Shown here: piece by piece, positions 1 to 6,991 of the stretch
Layout: the number at the start of each line of letters is the position of its first letter
Numbering within the stretch: the first letter of the stretch is position 1
NCBI GenBank assembly: GCA_021849045.1
Contig: JAJZTK010000026.1
Location: 1 to 34,386 of the forward strand
Source of the DNA: Deltaproteobacteria bacterium
GTDB taxonomy: Bacteria; Desulfobacterota; Desulfuromonadia; Geobacterales; DSM-12255
Direction: 5' to 3'
Length of the DNA: 34,386 nucleotides
Translations under genes and position numbers: made by a program
Notes under the pieces: model-generated
Databases searched by the model: none
Told to the model about the DNA's origin: nothing
Seen by the model: only the letters and a program-made list of their open reading frames with translations

Positions 1-234
1 ATCGTAAGGTCGGAGCCCCAGCCGATTGAAATGCAGTGCCAGGCGTGTGGACAGGCGGTCCAGATCGGCATAGGAATAGCGTGCCCCGTCTTCAGAGATA
101 AGTGCGGTCCTGTCCGCGAAGCGTTCAAAGCGATCTGCGAGCAGTTCGCTGATCGTTTGGTCTTGCCAGTAGCCGGCATCCCGGTACCGCTGCGCGGAAT
201 CTTTCGGCCAAAAAGTAAAACCATTTTCTATCAT
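1..234 (-). CDS. Aryl-acid adenylating ligase, EntE/DhbE-like (N-terminal 78 aa, cut by window edge)
   Basis: The minus strand is open from an ATG at 234 to the window edge. The peptide begins MIENGFTFWPKDSAQRY and continues with a GYWQD...ISELLADRFERFADRTALI segment. This is the characteristic start of 2,3-dihydroxybenzoate-AMP ligases (EntE, DhbE) and related aryl-acid:CoA/AMP ligases of the ANL superfamily. A GGGAGGG ribosome site lies 7 nt before the ATG, and a -24/-12 promoter lies about 75-90 nt upstream. The ATP-binding and catalytic motifs are outside the window, so AMP transfer to a carrier cannot be separated from CoA-thioester formation. Given the aromatic-catabolism neighbours, activation of an aromatic acid to its CoA ester is the likelier job; this is inference. 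It is divergent from the histidine kinase gene. Confidence 0.8.
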   Translation of the reverse strand, partial: MIENGFTFWPKDSAQRYRDAGYWQDQTISELLADRFERFADRTALISEDGARYSYADLDRLSTRLALHFNRLGLRPYD

Positions 235-306
235 ATTGTGCCCTCCCTGTCGGTTTCATTGTGATGGTGGCGTGCGGCTGGTTAATTGCTCGTATATACG
301 ATGAAG

Positions 307-322
307 AGCAAGTGTTATGCCA
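307..322 (-). promoter_or_regulatory. Sigma-54 (-24/-12) promoter of the EntE-like ligase
   Basis: The minus strand reads TGGCATAACACTTGCT, matching TGGCAyr-N4-TTGCw with the required 10-nt spacing between GG and GC. Initiation would fall near 296, giving a leader of about 60 nt before the ATG at 234. A sigma-54 response regulator is encoded divergently just beyond the histidine kinase. Confidence 0.75.
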
Positions 323-356
323 TAAAAACAGCGGTTGTTTTGGCGTTTTTTAGCGG

Positions 357-413
357 GTTATGGAAAAAAGCTTTCAACGATACCTCTTGTGGGCATTGAA
401 AATTTTCCATAAC
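357..413. promoter_or_regulatory. Inverted repeat, candidate enhancer for the NtrC-type regulator
   Basis: GTTATGGAAAA (357-367) and TTTTCCATAAC (403-413) are perfect 11-nt inverted copies 35 nt apart. The related palindrome TTATGCCATAA (315-325) overlaps the -24 box. The arms lie about 35-95 bp upstream of the minus-strand sigma-54 promoter, where activator enhancer sites are usually found. Binding by the regulator at 2036-3406 is an inference. Confidence 0.5.
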
Positions 414-536
414 ATTGTTATTAGTCTCAAGGGATGGATATTCGGTTAATTGTGTCGAGTTTCATGGAAAGTTCCTTTCACAGTCCCTCTCGATGACCAA
501 AAGATGTCGCGGAAGCATCTGACAGCGGAGGTTGCA

Positions 537-2039
537 ATGGACGTTTTTAAAGCCCTTGGCGAGCACCACGCTGAGATCCTCGACGCGTGGGTCCACAGGC
601 TGCTTACTGACAGGTCGAGTCCCTATTGTCGTGAACCTGAAGCGGATCTACGGCCGCTGGTGAATCAGGCAACAGTTGCGTTTCGCCTGGTCCTCGACGG
701 AGGGGCTTGGGACGATCTCGATGCCTTTATCACGTTTATTGCGCGAAGGAGGCTCTCCCAGGGGTTCAAGCTGTCTGATGTGCAAAAAGCCTTTATGATG
801 TATCAACAGGTGGTTGCGCCAATACTTATCAGGGAAGCGCGAGACGAAGAGCGTGACGAAGCCATCTTTCGACTGGGTACCTGCATCTCGCAGACTGTTG
901 GAAAATTCAGCGATTTTTTCCAGGGGCTTCATGAAGAATACATGCGGCAGCAGACCGTTGTGCTCGAGAAGGAGGTCAGGAAGAGAACACGCGAATTGTC
1001 GGAGTCCGAGAGCAAGTACAAGGCACTTGTGGAGGATATTCGTGACGGCTATTACGTCCTGCATGAAGGAATCATTGTGTATGCGAACAATGCATTTTGC
1101 GGCATGCACGGCCGTATGATGAAGGGGATAGTGGGGATGCCGTTTCTCGAGCTCGTTGCCCCGGAATCGAGAGCGGATGTGGAACGTTCGTACGAGCAAA
1201 ATCGAACCAGCCAGGCGTCCAGCCTTGTGGAATATTTCCGCCTGCATCCTGATGGCAGAAAACTGCCGACCGAGACGCTCGCCAAGTTCTCTTTCTACGA
1301 GGGGAAGGCGGCAAACCTCGGCATTTGCAGAGACATCAGTGAACGCAGGGAGCTGGAGCAAAAGACCAGAGAGGCGGAGATGCTTAATGCTCTGGCACAG
1401 CAGGCGGCCTCGCTGGCGCATGACATCCGCAATCCTTTGACGGCCATCAAGATGAACGTGCAGATGCTTGCGGCTGAACTCAAAGATAATCCCACCTACC
1501 ATCGGCTGATCGAGATCTCGCAAAGAGAGGTGGCGAGCATCGAACGGTCGGTGTTGGAGATGATGGATCTCGCACGGCCGTTTCGCCTTAACCGGGAAAC
1601 CGTGCTTCTGCGGCCATTCATAAAGGATTGCGTGGAAGCGCTGCGGTCCCGCATGGCCCACAAGGAGGTACGCGCCTTGCTGCGGCTGAGCCCGGAGCTG
1701 GATCAGCTGAGGATGGACCCCCACCGCATCGAGCAGACGCTGGTGAACCTTCTTTTCAACGCAATCGAAGCAGTGCCAAGGGGGGGACATATCTACGTTT
1801 CCTCCGGCCTGATGGAGTTCCGGGATCGGCACTGGGGACGGATATGTGTGGCCGACAATGGACCGGGCATTCCCAAAGAACTCCTGCCGTATTACTTCGA
1901 TGAGAAGCGGAATCGGCGCATTGGCCTGGGGTTGGACAACGTAAAAAAAATCGTTGAGGCGCACGGCGGAGCGGTGGACGTGAGCCTCCGGCGGCCGCGC
2001 GGGCTTAATGTCTGCTTGCGGTTGCCCCTGGAGCAATGA
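537..2039 (+). CDS. Sensor histidine kinase (soluble, PAS-containing)
   Basis: A 500-aa cytoplasmic-looking sensor kinase with no membrane segment. The N-terminal ~150 residues are a helical sensory region resembling RsbRD-type N-terminal domains. A coiled linker (~140-165) and a PAS domain (~160-275) follow. The HisKA H-box is ASLAHDIRNPLTA with phospho-acceptor His295. The ATPase domain has an N-box (NLLFNAIEA, around 405), G1 DNGPGIP (440-446) and G2 GLGLDN (463-468). I chose the ATG at 537 because AGCGGAGG lies 7 nt upstream; longer in-frame starts, including the TTG at 450, lack a site. Its stop overlaps the next ATG (ATGA), so it is translationally coupled to the response regulator. The signal is unknown. 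By context it may be an aromatic compound or its CoA ester. Confidence 0.9.
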   Translation: MDVFKALGEHHAEILDAWVHRLLTDRSSPYCREPEADLRPLVNQATVAFRLVLDGGAWDDLDAFITFIARRRLSQGFKLSDVQKAFMMYQQVVAPILIREARDEERDEAIFRLGTCISQTVGKFSDFFQGLHEEYMRQQTVVLEKEVRKRTRELSESESKYKALVEDIRDGYYVLHEGIIVYANNAFCGMHGRMMKGIVGMPFLELVAPESRADVERSYEQNRTSQASSLVEYFRLHPDGRKLPTETLAKFSFYEGKAANLGICRDISERRELEQKTREAEMLNALAQQAASLAHDIRNPLTAIKMNVQMLAAELKDNPTYHRLIEISQREVASIERSVLEMMDLARPFRLNRETVLLRPFIKDCVEALRSRMAHKEVRALLRLSPELDQLRMDPHRIEQTLVNLLFNAIEAVPRGGHIYVSSGLMEFRDRHWGRICVADNGPGIPKELLPYYFDEKRNRRIGLGLDNVKKIVEAHGGAVDVSLRRPRGLNVCLRLPLEQ

Positions 2040-3406
2040 GCATGGCAGACTCGGTTCTCGTTATTGACGATCAGCCCTCGATCCTCCAATCCATGGAGGT
2101 TTTCTTCCAACTACGGGCTTGGAAAGTCCACACCGCGCCGAATGGGAGGAAAGGGATTGCGCTGGCCAGGAAGGTCCGACCTGACCTGGTGGTCCTCGAT
2201 ATCCGGCTGCCCGACATTGACGGGTTGGAGGTCCTGAAGGAACTCCGGTCCCGGGTCCCTGAAGCCGAGGTCATCATGATCACCGCCCACCAGGACATGG
2301 AGAGCACCATCCAGGCGATCAAGTCGGGCGCATTCGACTATCTGCACAAGCCGATAGATATCGATGAGATGGATAACGTTCTCAAACGACTGCTTACGGT
2401 GCGGATGGCCTCTCCTGCAGCTGTTGCCGATGAGTCGCCGAAACAGCCGACCTTGGCAGTGGGCAAGCTGCACCTGGTAGGCAAGAGCAAGGCAATGAAG
2501 GAGGTGTTCAAGAAAATAGCCTTGGCGTCCGGGGCGCGGGCCACTCTGCTGGTACAGGGGGAGAGTGGCACCGGAAAGGACATGGTTGCCCAGGTGATCC
2601 ACAGCAACAGTCCGTGGAGCAATAAGCCCTTTACCGTGATGGACTGCTCGACCCTTGCGCCGTCGCTTGTGGAGAGCGAACTGTTCGGCTACGAAAAGGG
2701 GGCATTCACCGGAGCCGACCGCACCCACGCCGGACGCATCGAGCTCACCGGCGATGGGACAGTCTTTTTCGACGAAATCGGCGAACTTCCGCTCCATCTG
2801 CAGAGCCGATTGCTGCGCTTTCTGCAGGAAGGCCAGTTCGTGCGCGTCGGGGGCGTTACCCCCATCCAGTCGAACGCCAGGATCATCGCGGCCACAAATA
2901 GAGATCTGATGGCCATGGTTGCGGAAGGGAAATTTCGCGAGGATCTCTACTTCAGACTTAAGGTCATAACCATCCATATGCCGCCGTTGAGAGACCGACG
3001 TTCCGACATTCCAGAGCTAGCGCAGTTCTTGCTGGAAAAGGTAGCGGCACGTTCTGCGTTACGGTCCCGAACCCTTTCAAATGAAGCGATTGGCGAATTG
3101 ATGAGGCGCGATTGGCCGGGCAATGTACGAGAGTTGGAGAACACCTTGACCCGCGCCGCCTTGATGTCCAAGTCGACGGTTTTGTCCGAAGAGGACATTG
3201 CATTGGCACTCGACGGCGACCAGTACCGGCCCTCGATAGAACGGTCCGTAAAACCCCTGGCGGAAGCAGAGCGTGACTACATCTTGTTCGCGCTCGAGTC
3301 ATACAACTGGAGCTTGGGCAAAACTTGTCAAGCCCTGCAGATCTCGCGCCCGACGTTGCGGGCAAAAATCAAGGCGTTCGGGCTGGAAAAGCGGTCACAA
3401 AAGTGA
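2036..3406 (+). CDS. Sigma-54 dependent response regulator, NtrC family
   Basis: A 456-aa NtrC-type activator with three domains. The receiver (1-125) has acidic DD at 11-12, phospho-acceptor Asp55 in LVVLDIRLPD and Lys105. The AAA+ domain (~145-380) has Walker A GESGTGKD (175-182), the sigma-54 contact loop GAFTGA (222-227), Walker B FFDEIGE (244-250) and the R-finger region FREDLYFRL. A Fis-type helix-turn-helix (~410-452) ends the protein. It overlaps the kinase stop by 4 nt, so kinase and regulator form a two-component pair. A second ATG at 2042 is possible. Likely targets are the -24/-12 promoters at 307-322 and 3649-3664, which flank this pair; that pairing is inference from position. 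Confidence 0.93.
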   Translation: MSMADSVLVIDDQPSILQSMEVFFQLRAWKVHTAPNGRKGIALARKVRPDLVVLDIRLPDIDGLEVLKELRSRVPEAEVIMITAHQDMESTIQAIKSGAFDYLHKPIDIDEMDNVLKRLLTVRMASPAAVADESPKQPTLAVGKLHLVGKSKAMKEVFKKIALASGARATLLVQGESGTGKDMVAQVIHSNSPWSNKPFTVMDCSTLAPSLVESELFGYEKGAFTGADRTHAGRIELTGDGTVFFDEIGELPLHLQSRLLRFLQEGQFVRVGGVTPIQSNARIIAATNRDLMAMVAEGKFREDLYFRLKVITIHMPPLRDRRSDIPELAQFLLEKVAARSALRSRTLSNEAIGELMRRDWPGNVRELENTLTRAALMSKSTVLSEEDIALALDGDQYRPSIERSVKPLAEAERDYILFALESYNWSLGKTCQALQISRPTLRAKIKAFGLEKRSQK

Positions 3407-3826
3407 AAATATCTTTCCACCCCAATTCGTACAGTTGAAAAGAAACGACGTGAATTCTCCGATAATCTCCTGGCAAGTGCAAACTTGTTTCAGACAAGAG
3501 TCGAAGTTGCAGTTTCGGAATCTGTCCCCTCATTGAATGACCAGCCGGCTATCCGCCTGGTCCCCCCCATAAAAGCCTTCTGATTCTAACCGTTAGCCAC
3601 ATCTGTACAGAGTCCACGCACATCGTCATGTGCTGCCTCGGCAATCGTTGGCATGTGCCTTGCTAAAAGCGGATACGAGCTGCCGTTTGCAGGGGAGTTG
3701 TGCACGAAAAAAAAGAAGTATTATGGTACTTAATTATTAATTTAGTTTTATGACAGCAGGGTACTCACGATCAGTCGCTTTAGTCACAAGGCACTGGGTT
3801 ATCTAAATCACTGGAGGAGGATGAAT
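3407..3826. other. Intergenic region between the regulator and the dehydrogenase
   Basis: About 420 bp without a gene. Besides the -24/-12 promoter at 3649-3664 it holds several short perfect inverted repeats: CTTGT/ACAAG (3484-3498), TCTGTACAGA (3602-3611) and GCACAT-CGTC-ATGTGC (3618-3633). The last two lie just upstream of the -24 box. An imperfect stem (ACCAGCCGG/CCGCCTGGT, near 3539-3562) might terminate the regulator transcript, but it lacks a clear T-run. Confidence 0.45.
3649..3664 (+). promoter_or_regulatory. Sigma-54 (-24/-12) promoter of the hydroxyacyl-CoA dehydrogenase
   Basis: TGGCATGTGCCTTGCT matches the -24/-12 consensus at all invariant positions with correct spacing. Initiation is expected near 3676, leaving a leader of about 150 nt before the dehydrogenase start. 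Confidence 0.75.
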
Positions 3827-4759
3827 ATGAAATTTGCCGTTCTGGGTACAGGAATTATGGGGCGCGGTTGGATTACGCAATGTGCAATGAGCGGACACGA
3901 CGTACACTGCTACGATGCAAGCGCTCAGACACTCGCCGGTACCGCCGCTGGCTGTGAGAAGCTTGCTGTCACAGTTGCCAAGAAGTTCAAGCACGATGAC
4001 CACTTTGTATCAAATGCCATTGGGAAGATTTGTATCCACAATGATAAAGGCGCGTTTATCGATGCAGCCAAAGGTTGCGACGTATTTTTGGAGGTGATCT
4101 ACGAGGACTTGAAGCTGAAGTGTTCCGTGCTTGCCGAGTACTTGCCGCAGCTTCCGGAATCTGTGGTGTTCTGGTCGAACAGCAGCAGCCTCGACATCGA
4201 CCCTATGGCTCAGGCTGGCGGCCGACCGGAACGCTCGATAGTCACCCATGGCATGAACCCGGTACCGCTGATGCCAGGCGTAGAGGTGGTACCAGGAGCC
4301 AAGACGAGCGCCGAGACGATTGAGTTCACTCGCCAGACGCTGCTCGGCATGAATAAGGCCCCGTTCCTGGCGCCGAACATTCCGGGTTTTTGGGTAAACC
4401 GTCTGCTCGTGCCCCAGATGCTGGATGCTGTGCGACTGCTTGAGCAAGGGAAGATCACGGTTGAAGACGGGGACACCGGCTTGAACACCAGCTTGGGGCA
4501 CCCCCAGGGAACCTTCAAACTGCATGATTTCGTCACTGCCCCCACCATGCTGCGGGTCGCACTACAGATGTATCAGGCGTCCAACGATCCCCGCATGTAT
4601 CCGCCCCTGACGCTCATGCGCATGGTGAAGAACGGAGAGTACGGCGCAAGCAGCGGAAAAGGATTCTACGACTGGAGTGACCCCCGCAACCCCAAGGCTC
4701 GGGACGTGTCAAAGTATGTCATCGGATCTGTCGAAGAGATGCTGGAGCAGTTGAAGTAG
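3827..4759 (+). CDS. 3-hydroxyacyl-CoA dehydrogenase (NAD-dependent)
   Basis: A 310-aa single-function enzyme that would oxidise a 3-hydroxyacyl-CoA to the 3-oxoacyl-CoA with NAD. The N-terminal Rossmann domain starts KFAVLGTGIMGRGW, a GxGxxG dinucleotide site. The family features SNSSSLDI and H-G-M-NPVPLMPGVEVVPG (catalytic His region) follow, then a C-terminal helical domain starting IPGFWVNRLLVPQM. Length is near the 280-310 aa of short HBD/PaaH-type proteins without a fused hydratase. ATG 3827 is preferred because AGGAGG ends 6 nt before it; ATG 3821 is too close to the site. Preceded by a sigma-54 promoter and followed by paaY, it may serve a beta-oxidation-like step on a ring-cleavage or aryl-alkyl-CoA product. 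The substrate is unproven. Confidence 0.88.
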   Translation: MKFAVLGTGIMGRGWITQCAMSGHDVHCYDASAQTLAGTAAGCEKLAVTVAKKFKHDDHFVSNAIGKICIHNDKGAFIDAAKGCDVFLEVIYEDLKLKCSVLAEYLPQLPESVVFWSNSSSLDIDPMAQAGGRPERSIVTHGMNPVPLMPGVEVVPGAKTSAETIEFTRQTLLGMNKAPFLAPNIPGFWVNRLLVPQMLDAVRLLEQGKITVEDGDTGLNTSLGHPQGTFKLHDFVTAPTMLRVALQMYQASNDPRMYPPLTLMRMVKNGEYGASSGKGFYDWSDPRNPKARDVSKYVIGSVEEMLEQLK

Positions 4760-4871
4760 GAGGTTGACCGGGAGCCTCCGCCTGCGAGTCTCCCTCACCA
4801 ACCGGGCCATACTGGTTCTGGGCAAATACACAAATAACCCAACCGAACAGCAGTACAAAACATTTCATCGC

Positions 4872-4918
4872 AGCCCTATTTCTCTGGCATTGCCGGGGGA
4901 ATAGGGCTACTTTGTTTT
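4872..4918 (+). terminator. Stem-loop between the dehydrogenase and paaY
   Basis: AGCCCTATT (4872-4880) pairs perfectly with AATAGGGCT (4900-4908) across a 19-nt loop and is followed by a T-rich stretch (TTTGTTTT). It could be a terminator or attenuator between the two genes. It ends only a few bases before the paaY ribosome site, so a regulatory leader hairpin is also possible. Confidence 0.4.
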
Positions 4919-4935
4919 CCGGGGAGGGAATGAGA

Positions 4936-5556
4936 ATGGCCAAAGTGTATGAAATTGATGGGGTTATACCGGTGATCGATCCGACGTCATTCGTGCATCC
5001 GGATGCAGTCATCATCGGGGACGTGATAATCGGTCCCCGTTGCTACATCGGTCCGTGCGCCTGCCTGAGGGGAGACCTCGGTCGCATTATGATCAGCGCA
5101 GGGGCGAACATTCAGGACACGTGCGTGATTCATTCGTTTCCCGAGGTGGATGTACTCCTGGAGGAAAACTGCCATGTGGGTCACGGTGCGATATTGCATG
5201 GCTGTACCATCGGGAGGAACGCGTTGATAGGCATGAACTCCGTCGTGATGGACCGCGCAGTCATTGGAGAGAACTCCTTTGTTGCCGCGATGTCGTTCGT
5301 GAAGTCGGATATGTCGGCAGGTGCGAACATGCTGATTGGCGGGGTGCCTGCAAAGGAGATCCGTCCCCTGAAAGAAGAGGAGCTTCTCTGGAAGTCGAAG
5401 GGGACAGAGCTGTATCAGCGGCTGGCGGCCCATTCATTGGTGTCGATGCGGGAGGTGGCGCCGTTGGCGTCGGTAGAGCCCGATCGCAGACGGGTAAGCT
5501 ACACAAAAAATGATGCTATTCCGTTGAGGGCGGCTGTCAATAATGGACATCCATGA
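4936..5556 (+). CDS. paaY: PaaY-like gamma-carbonic-anhydrase-fold protein
   Basis: A 206-aa left-handed beta-helix hexapeptide-repeat protein. The sequence MAKVYEIDGVIPVIDPTSFVHPDAVIIG is typical of PaaY/CaiE, and the repeats run to about residue 145. The metal-binding histidines of the gamma-carbonic-anhydrase fold appear in IHSFPE and HVGHGAILHG. PaaY is known as a thioesterase that removes dead-end CoA thioesters in phenylacetate metabolism; the same proofreading role in an anaerobe is inference. ATG 4936 lies 7 nt after GGAGGG; the ATG at 4930 is too close. The C-terminal ~45 residues after the helix are poorly conserved. It lies 176 bp downstream of the dehydrogenase with a stem-loop between. 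Confidence 0.85.
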   Translation: MAKVYEIDGVIPVIDPTSFVHPDAVIIGDVIIGPRCYIGPCACLRGDLGRIMISAGANIQDTCVIHSFPEVDVLLEENCHVGHGAILHGCTIGRNALIGMNSVVMDRAVIGENSFVAAMSFVKSDMSAGANMLIGGVPAKEIRPLKEEELLWKSKGTELYQRLAAHSLVSMREVAPLASVEPDRRRVSYTKNDAIPLRAAVNNGHP

Positions 5557-5695
5557 TAACGGCGGTCTATTGCCAGAAGAAACTCTACCAGCTTACGGGC
5601 TACTGCCAGAGTTGCCCTATAGAACAGCCTTTGCTCACCACATCATCAGCCTACCTCACTGCCTCAGGTAGTGACGCTTAGGCGCGCTTCGAAGG

Positions 5696-6508
5696 CTAAG
5701 GCGAAAGGGGTGATTCCACCGCCGCTCTGGCGGGTGGCGTGAAGGACTCACCAGCCCTCAGGATCACGGCTTCGATTCCGGAATAATGGGCGAGCTCCAA
5801 GGCGAAGTCCCTGTGACGCTCCAACATGAAGTTTAGGGGAGGAAATCTCTGGATGAGACCTCTCATTCCCTCGGGGTCTGCGGCGTCCTCCGGATTCGGG
5901 AACCAGTGATACGGGATAGCGTGCTTGACTCCAAGGGCCTTGGCAGCAAAGGCTCCCTCGGCAGGCCCCATGGTAAAAATGTCCCCGGTCGAAAGTACGG
6001 CAAGGTCGGGCTTGTAGAGGGGCTTGATGAGGGTTTCCATCTCAGAGGTATAAGAAGTATCGCCCGAGACGTAGATGGTGTACCCATTCTCCAGCCGGAT
6101 GACGAAGCCGGCGGGGACCCCGGCCGACTCGAAAGAGCGCTCCTCTCCGAAGCTAGAGCTGTGGTTGGCAGTGACGAGTGTCACCCTGATGCCGTTGAGA
6201 AGCGAGTAGGTGCCGCCAAAATTGAGGGGAAATACATTGGATGCCCGCCCTGCAAACTCTTTTAAGAAGTGCTCGTACTGGACCACGCCCATCACCCGTC
6301 TGTTTGCCTTCAGCAGCTCCTTAAAGCCCAGACTATGATCAAAGTGCGCGTGTGAACAGAGCACCAAATCCACGTCCTCCCACTTCTGGGGTGTCTGCCA
6401 CTCCTTCGGGCATGTAGGGTTTCCCGCGATCCAAGGGTCGACGACGATGACCTTACCTTTTTCAGTCTTGATCCGGAGCATACTATGGCCAAGAAGTCTA
6501 ATCTCCAT
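5696..6508 (-). CDS. Metal-dependent hydrolase, metallo-beta-lactamase fold (UPF0173-like)
   Basis: A 270-aa protein with the metallo-beta-lactamase fold. It shows an early LGHSMLRI strand, the metal motif SHAHFDH (around 72-78), TANHSSSFGE, SGDTSYTSEM and AIPYHWFP, all typical of UPF0173/UlaG-like hydrolases that bind two metal ions. No signal peptide. The exact reaction is unknown; thioester or lactone hydrolysis fits the neighbours but is speculation. GAGGAGAG precedes the ATG at 6508. Its first codons overlap the 3' end of a truncated livH in another frame, so it now sits at the end of the minus-strand operon beginning at 17650. A weak stem (CTACCT/AGGTAG, 5651-5671) lies downstream. Confidence 0.8.
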   Translation of the reverse strand: MEIRLLGHSMLRIKTEKGKVIVVDPWIAGNPTCPKEWQTPQKWEDVDLVLCSHAHFDHSLGFKELLKANRRVMGVVQYEHFLKEFAGRASNVFPLNFGGTYSLLNGIRVTLVTANHSSSFGEERSFESAGVPAGFVIRLENGYTIYVSGDTSYTSEMETLIKPLYKPDLAVLSTGDIFTMGPAEGAFAAKALGVKHAIPYHWFPNPEDAADPEGMRGLIQRFPPLNFMLERHRDFALELAHYSGIEAVILRAGESFTPPARAAVESPLSP

Positions 6509-6884
6509 TTGGTCTCTCCTCTTTGTGTGGGTCCTTCCCCCATAGCAGCATGGCCAGCCCGCGGATCAGAATGCTGCCGCCGATGGTGATGATGATCATG
6601 TTGATGGCGGAAGGGCGATGGAGCGGCCTTATGGCGAGGCGTTCGAAAAGGAAACCTGCCAGGGTGGAGGCGGCCACGGCGCAGGTTATCGCCAGCCAGA
6701 TCGGGAGTTTGACCAGCTCCAGGGGAAAGACCTTCAGCATCCCTCCCAGCATGACGAACTCATCCTGAGCAAAGTTGATGATGCCGGTGGCGTTGTAGAT
6801 GATGGAAAACCCGATGCCGATCAGGGCATAGATTGCCCCGTTAGACATGCCGGACAGCGTGTACTGAAGCATCTCAAACTGCAT
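6498..6884 (-). pseudogene. livH: Truncated livH-type ABC permease (N-terminal 128 aa only)
   Basis: The frame starts with a good ribosome site (GGAGG, 6 nt) and encodes MQFEMLQYTLSGMSNGAIYA, then the typical LivH beginning with hydrophobic helices and NFAQDEFVMLGG. Homology stops after LLWGKDPH, where a normal LivH of about 290 aa would continue. The last eight residues (KEERPNGD) are simply the ribosome-site region of the hydrolase gene read in another frame. A deletion has therefore joined livH directly to the hydrolase gene. livM, livG and livF are absent here, so the transporter cannot be functional from this locus unless other subunits complement it. The product would hold only three or so membrane segments. 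Confidence 0.85.
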
Positions 6885-6931
6885 GAGGTACCTCCGATGA
6901 TCGGTGAAGCCAGCGACAGGTTCAGCTCAAA

Positions 6932-6966
6932 GGGAGCCGGCAGATTGCCGTGATCTGCCGGCTCCC
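6932..6966 (-). terminator. Strong intercistronic stem-loop after livK
   Basis: GGGAGCCGGCAGAT (6932-6945) and ATCTGCCGGCTCCC (6953-6966) form a perfect 14-bp stem with a 7-nt loop. On the minus strand it is followed by only three T residues. It lies between livK and livH and may terminate or attenuate transcription, or protect the 3' end of an abundant binding-protein mRNA. Confidence 0.6.
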
Positions 6967-6991
6967 GGCTAAAATGGGATCGATGGGTGGT

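Larger units (their letters stand above)
235..536. other. Divergent intergenic region, ligase/histidine kinase
   Basis: This roughly 300-bp gene-free stretch separates two divergent genes. It holds the sigma-54 promoter at 307-322 and the inverted repeat at 357-413. No convincing -24/-12 or -35/-10 promoter for the histidine kinase was found in the plus direction. The kinase frame remains open upstream to a TTG at 450, but that part has no ribosome site and does not look like the family. Confidence 0.5.

Noticed and set aside
336-356. TGGCG...AGCG as a plus-strand -24/-12 promoter for the histidine kinase
   Set aside because: The distance between GG and GC is one base short, which sigma-54 promoters do not tolerate.
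648-2036. 462-codon minus-strand open frame opposite the histidine kinase
   Set aside because: It is fully antisense to a kinase with intact H, N, G1 and G2 boxes, has no ribosome site and no recognisable protein features; a shadow of G+C-rich codon use.
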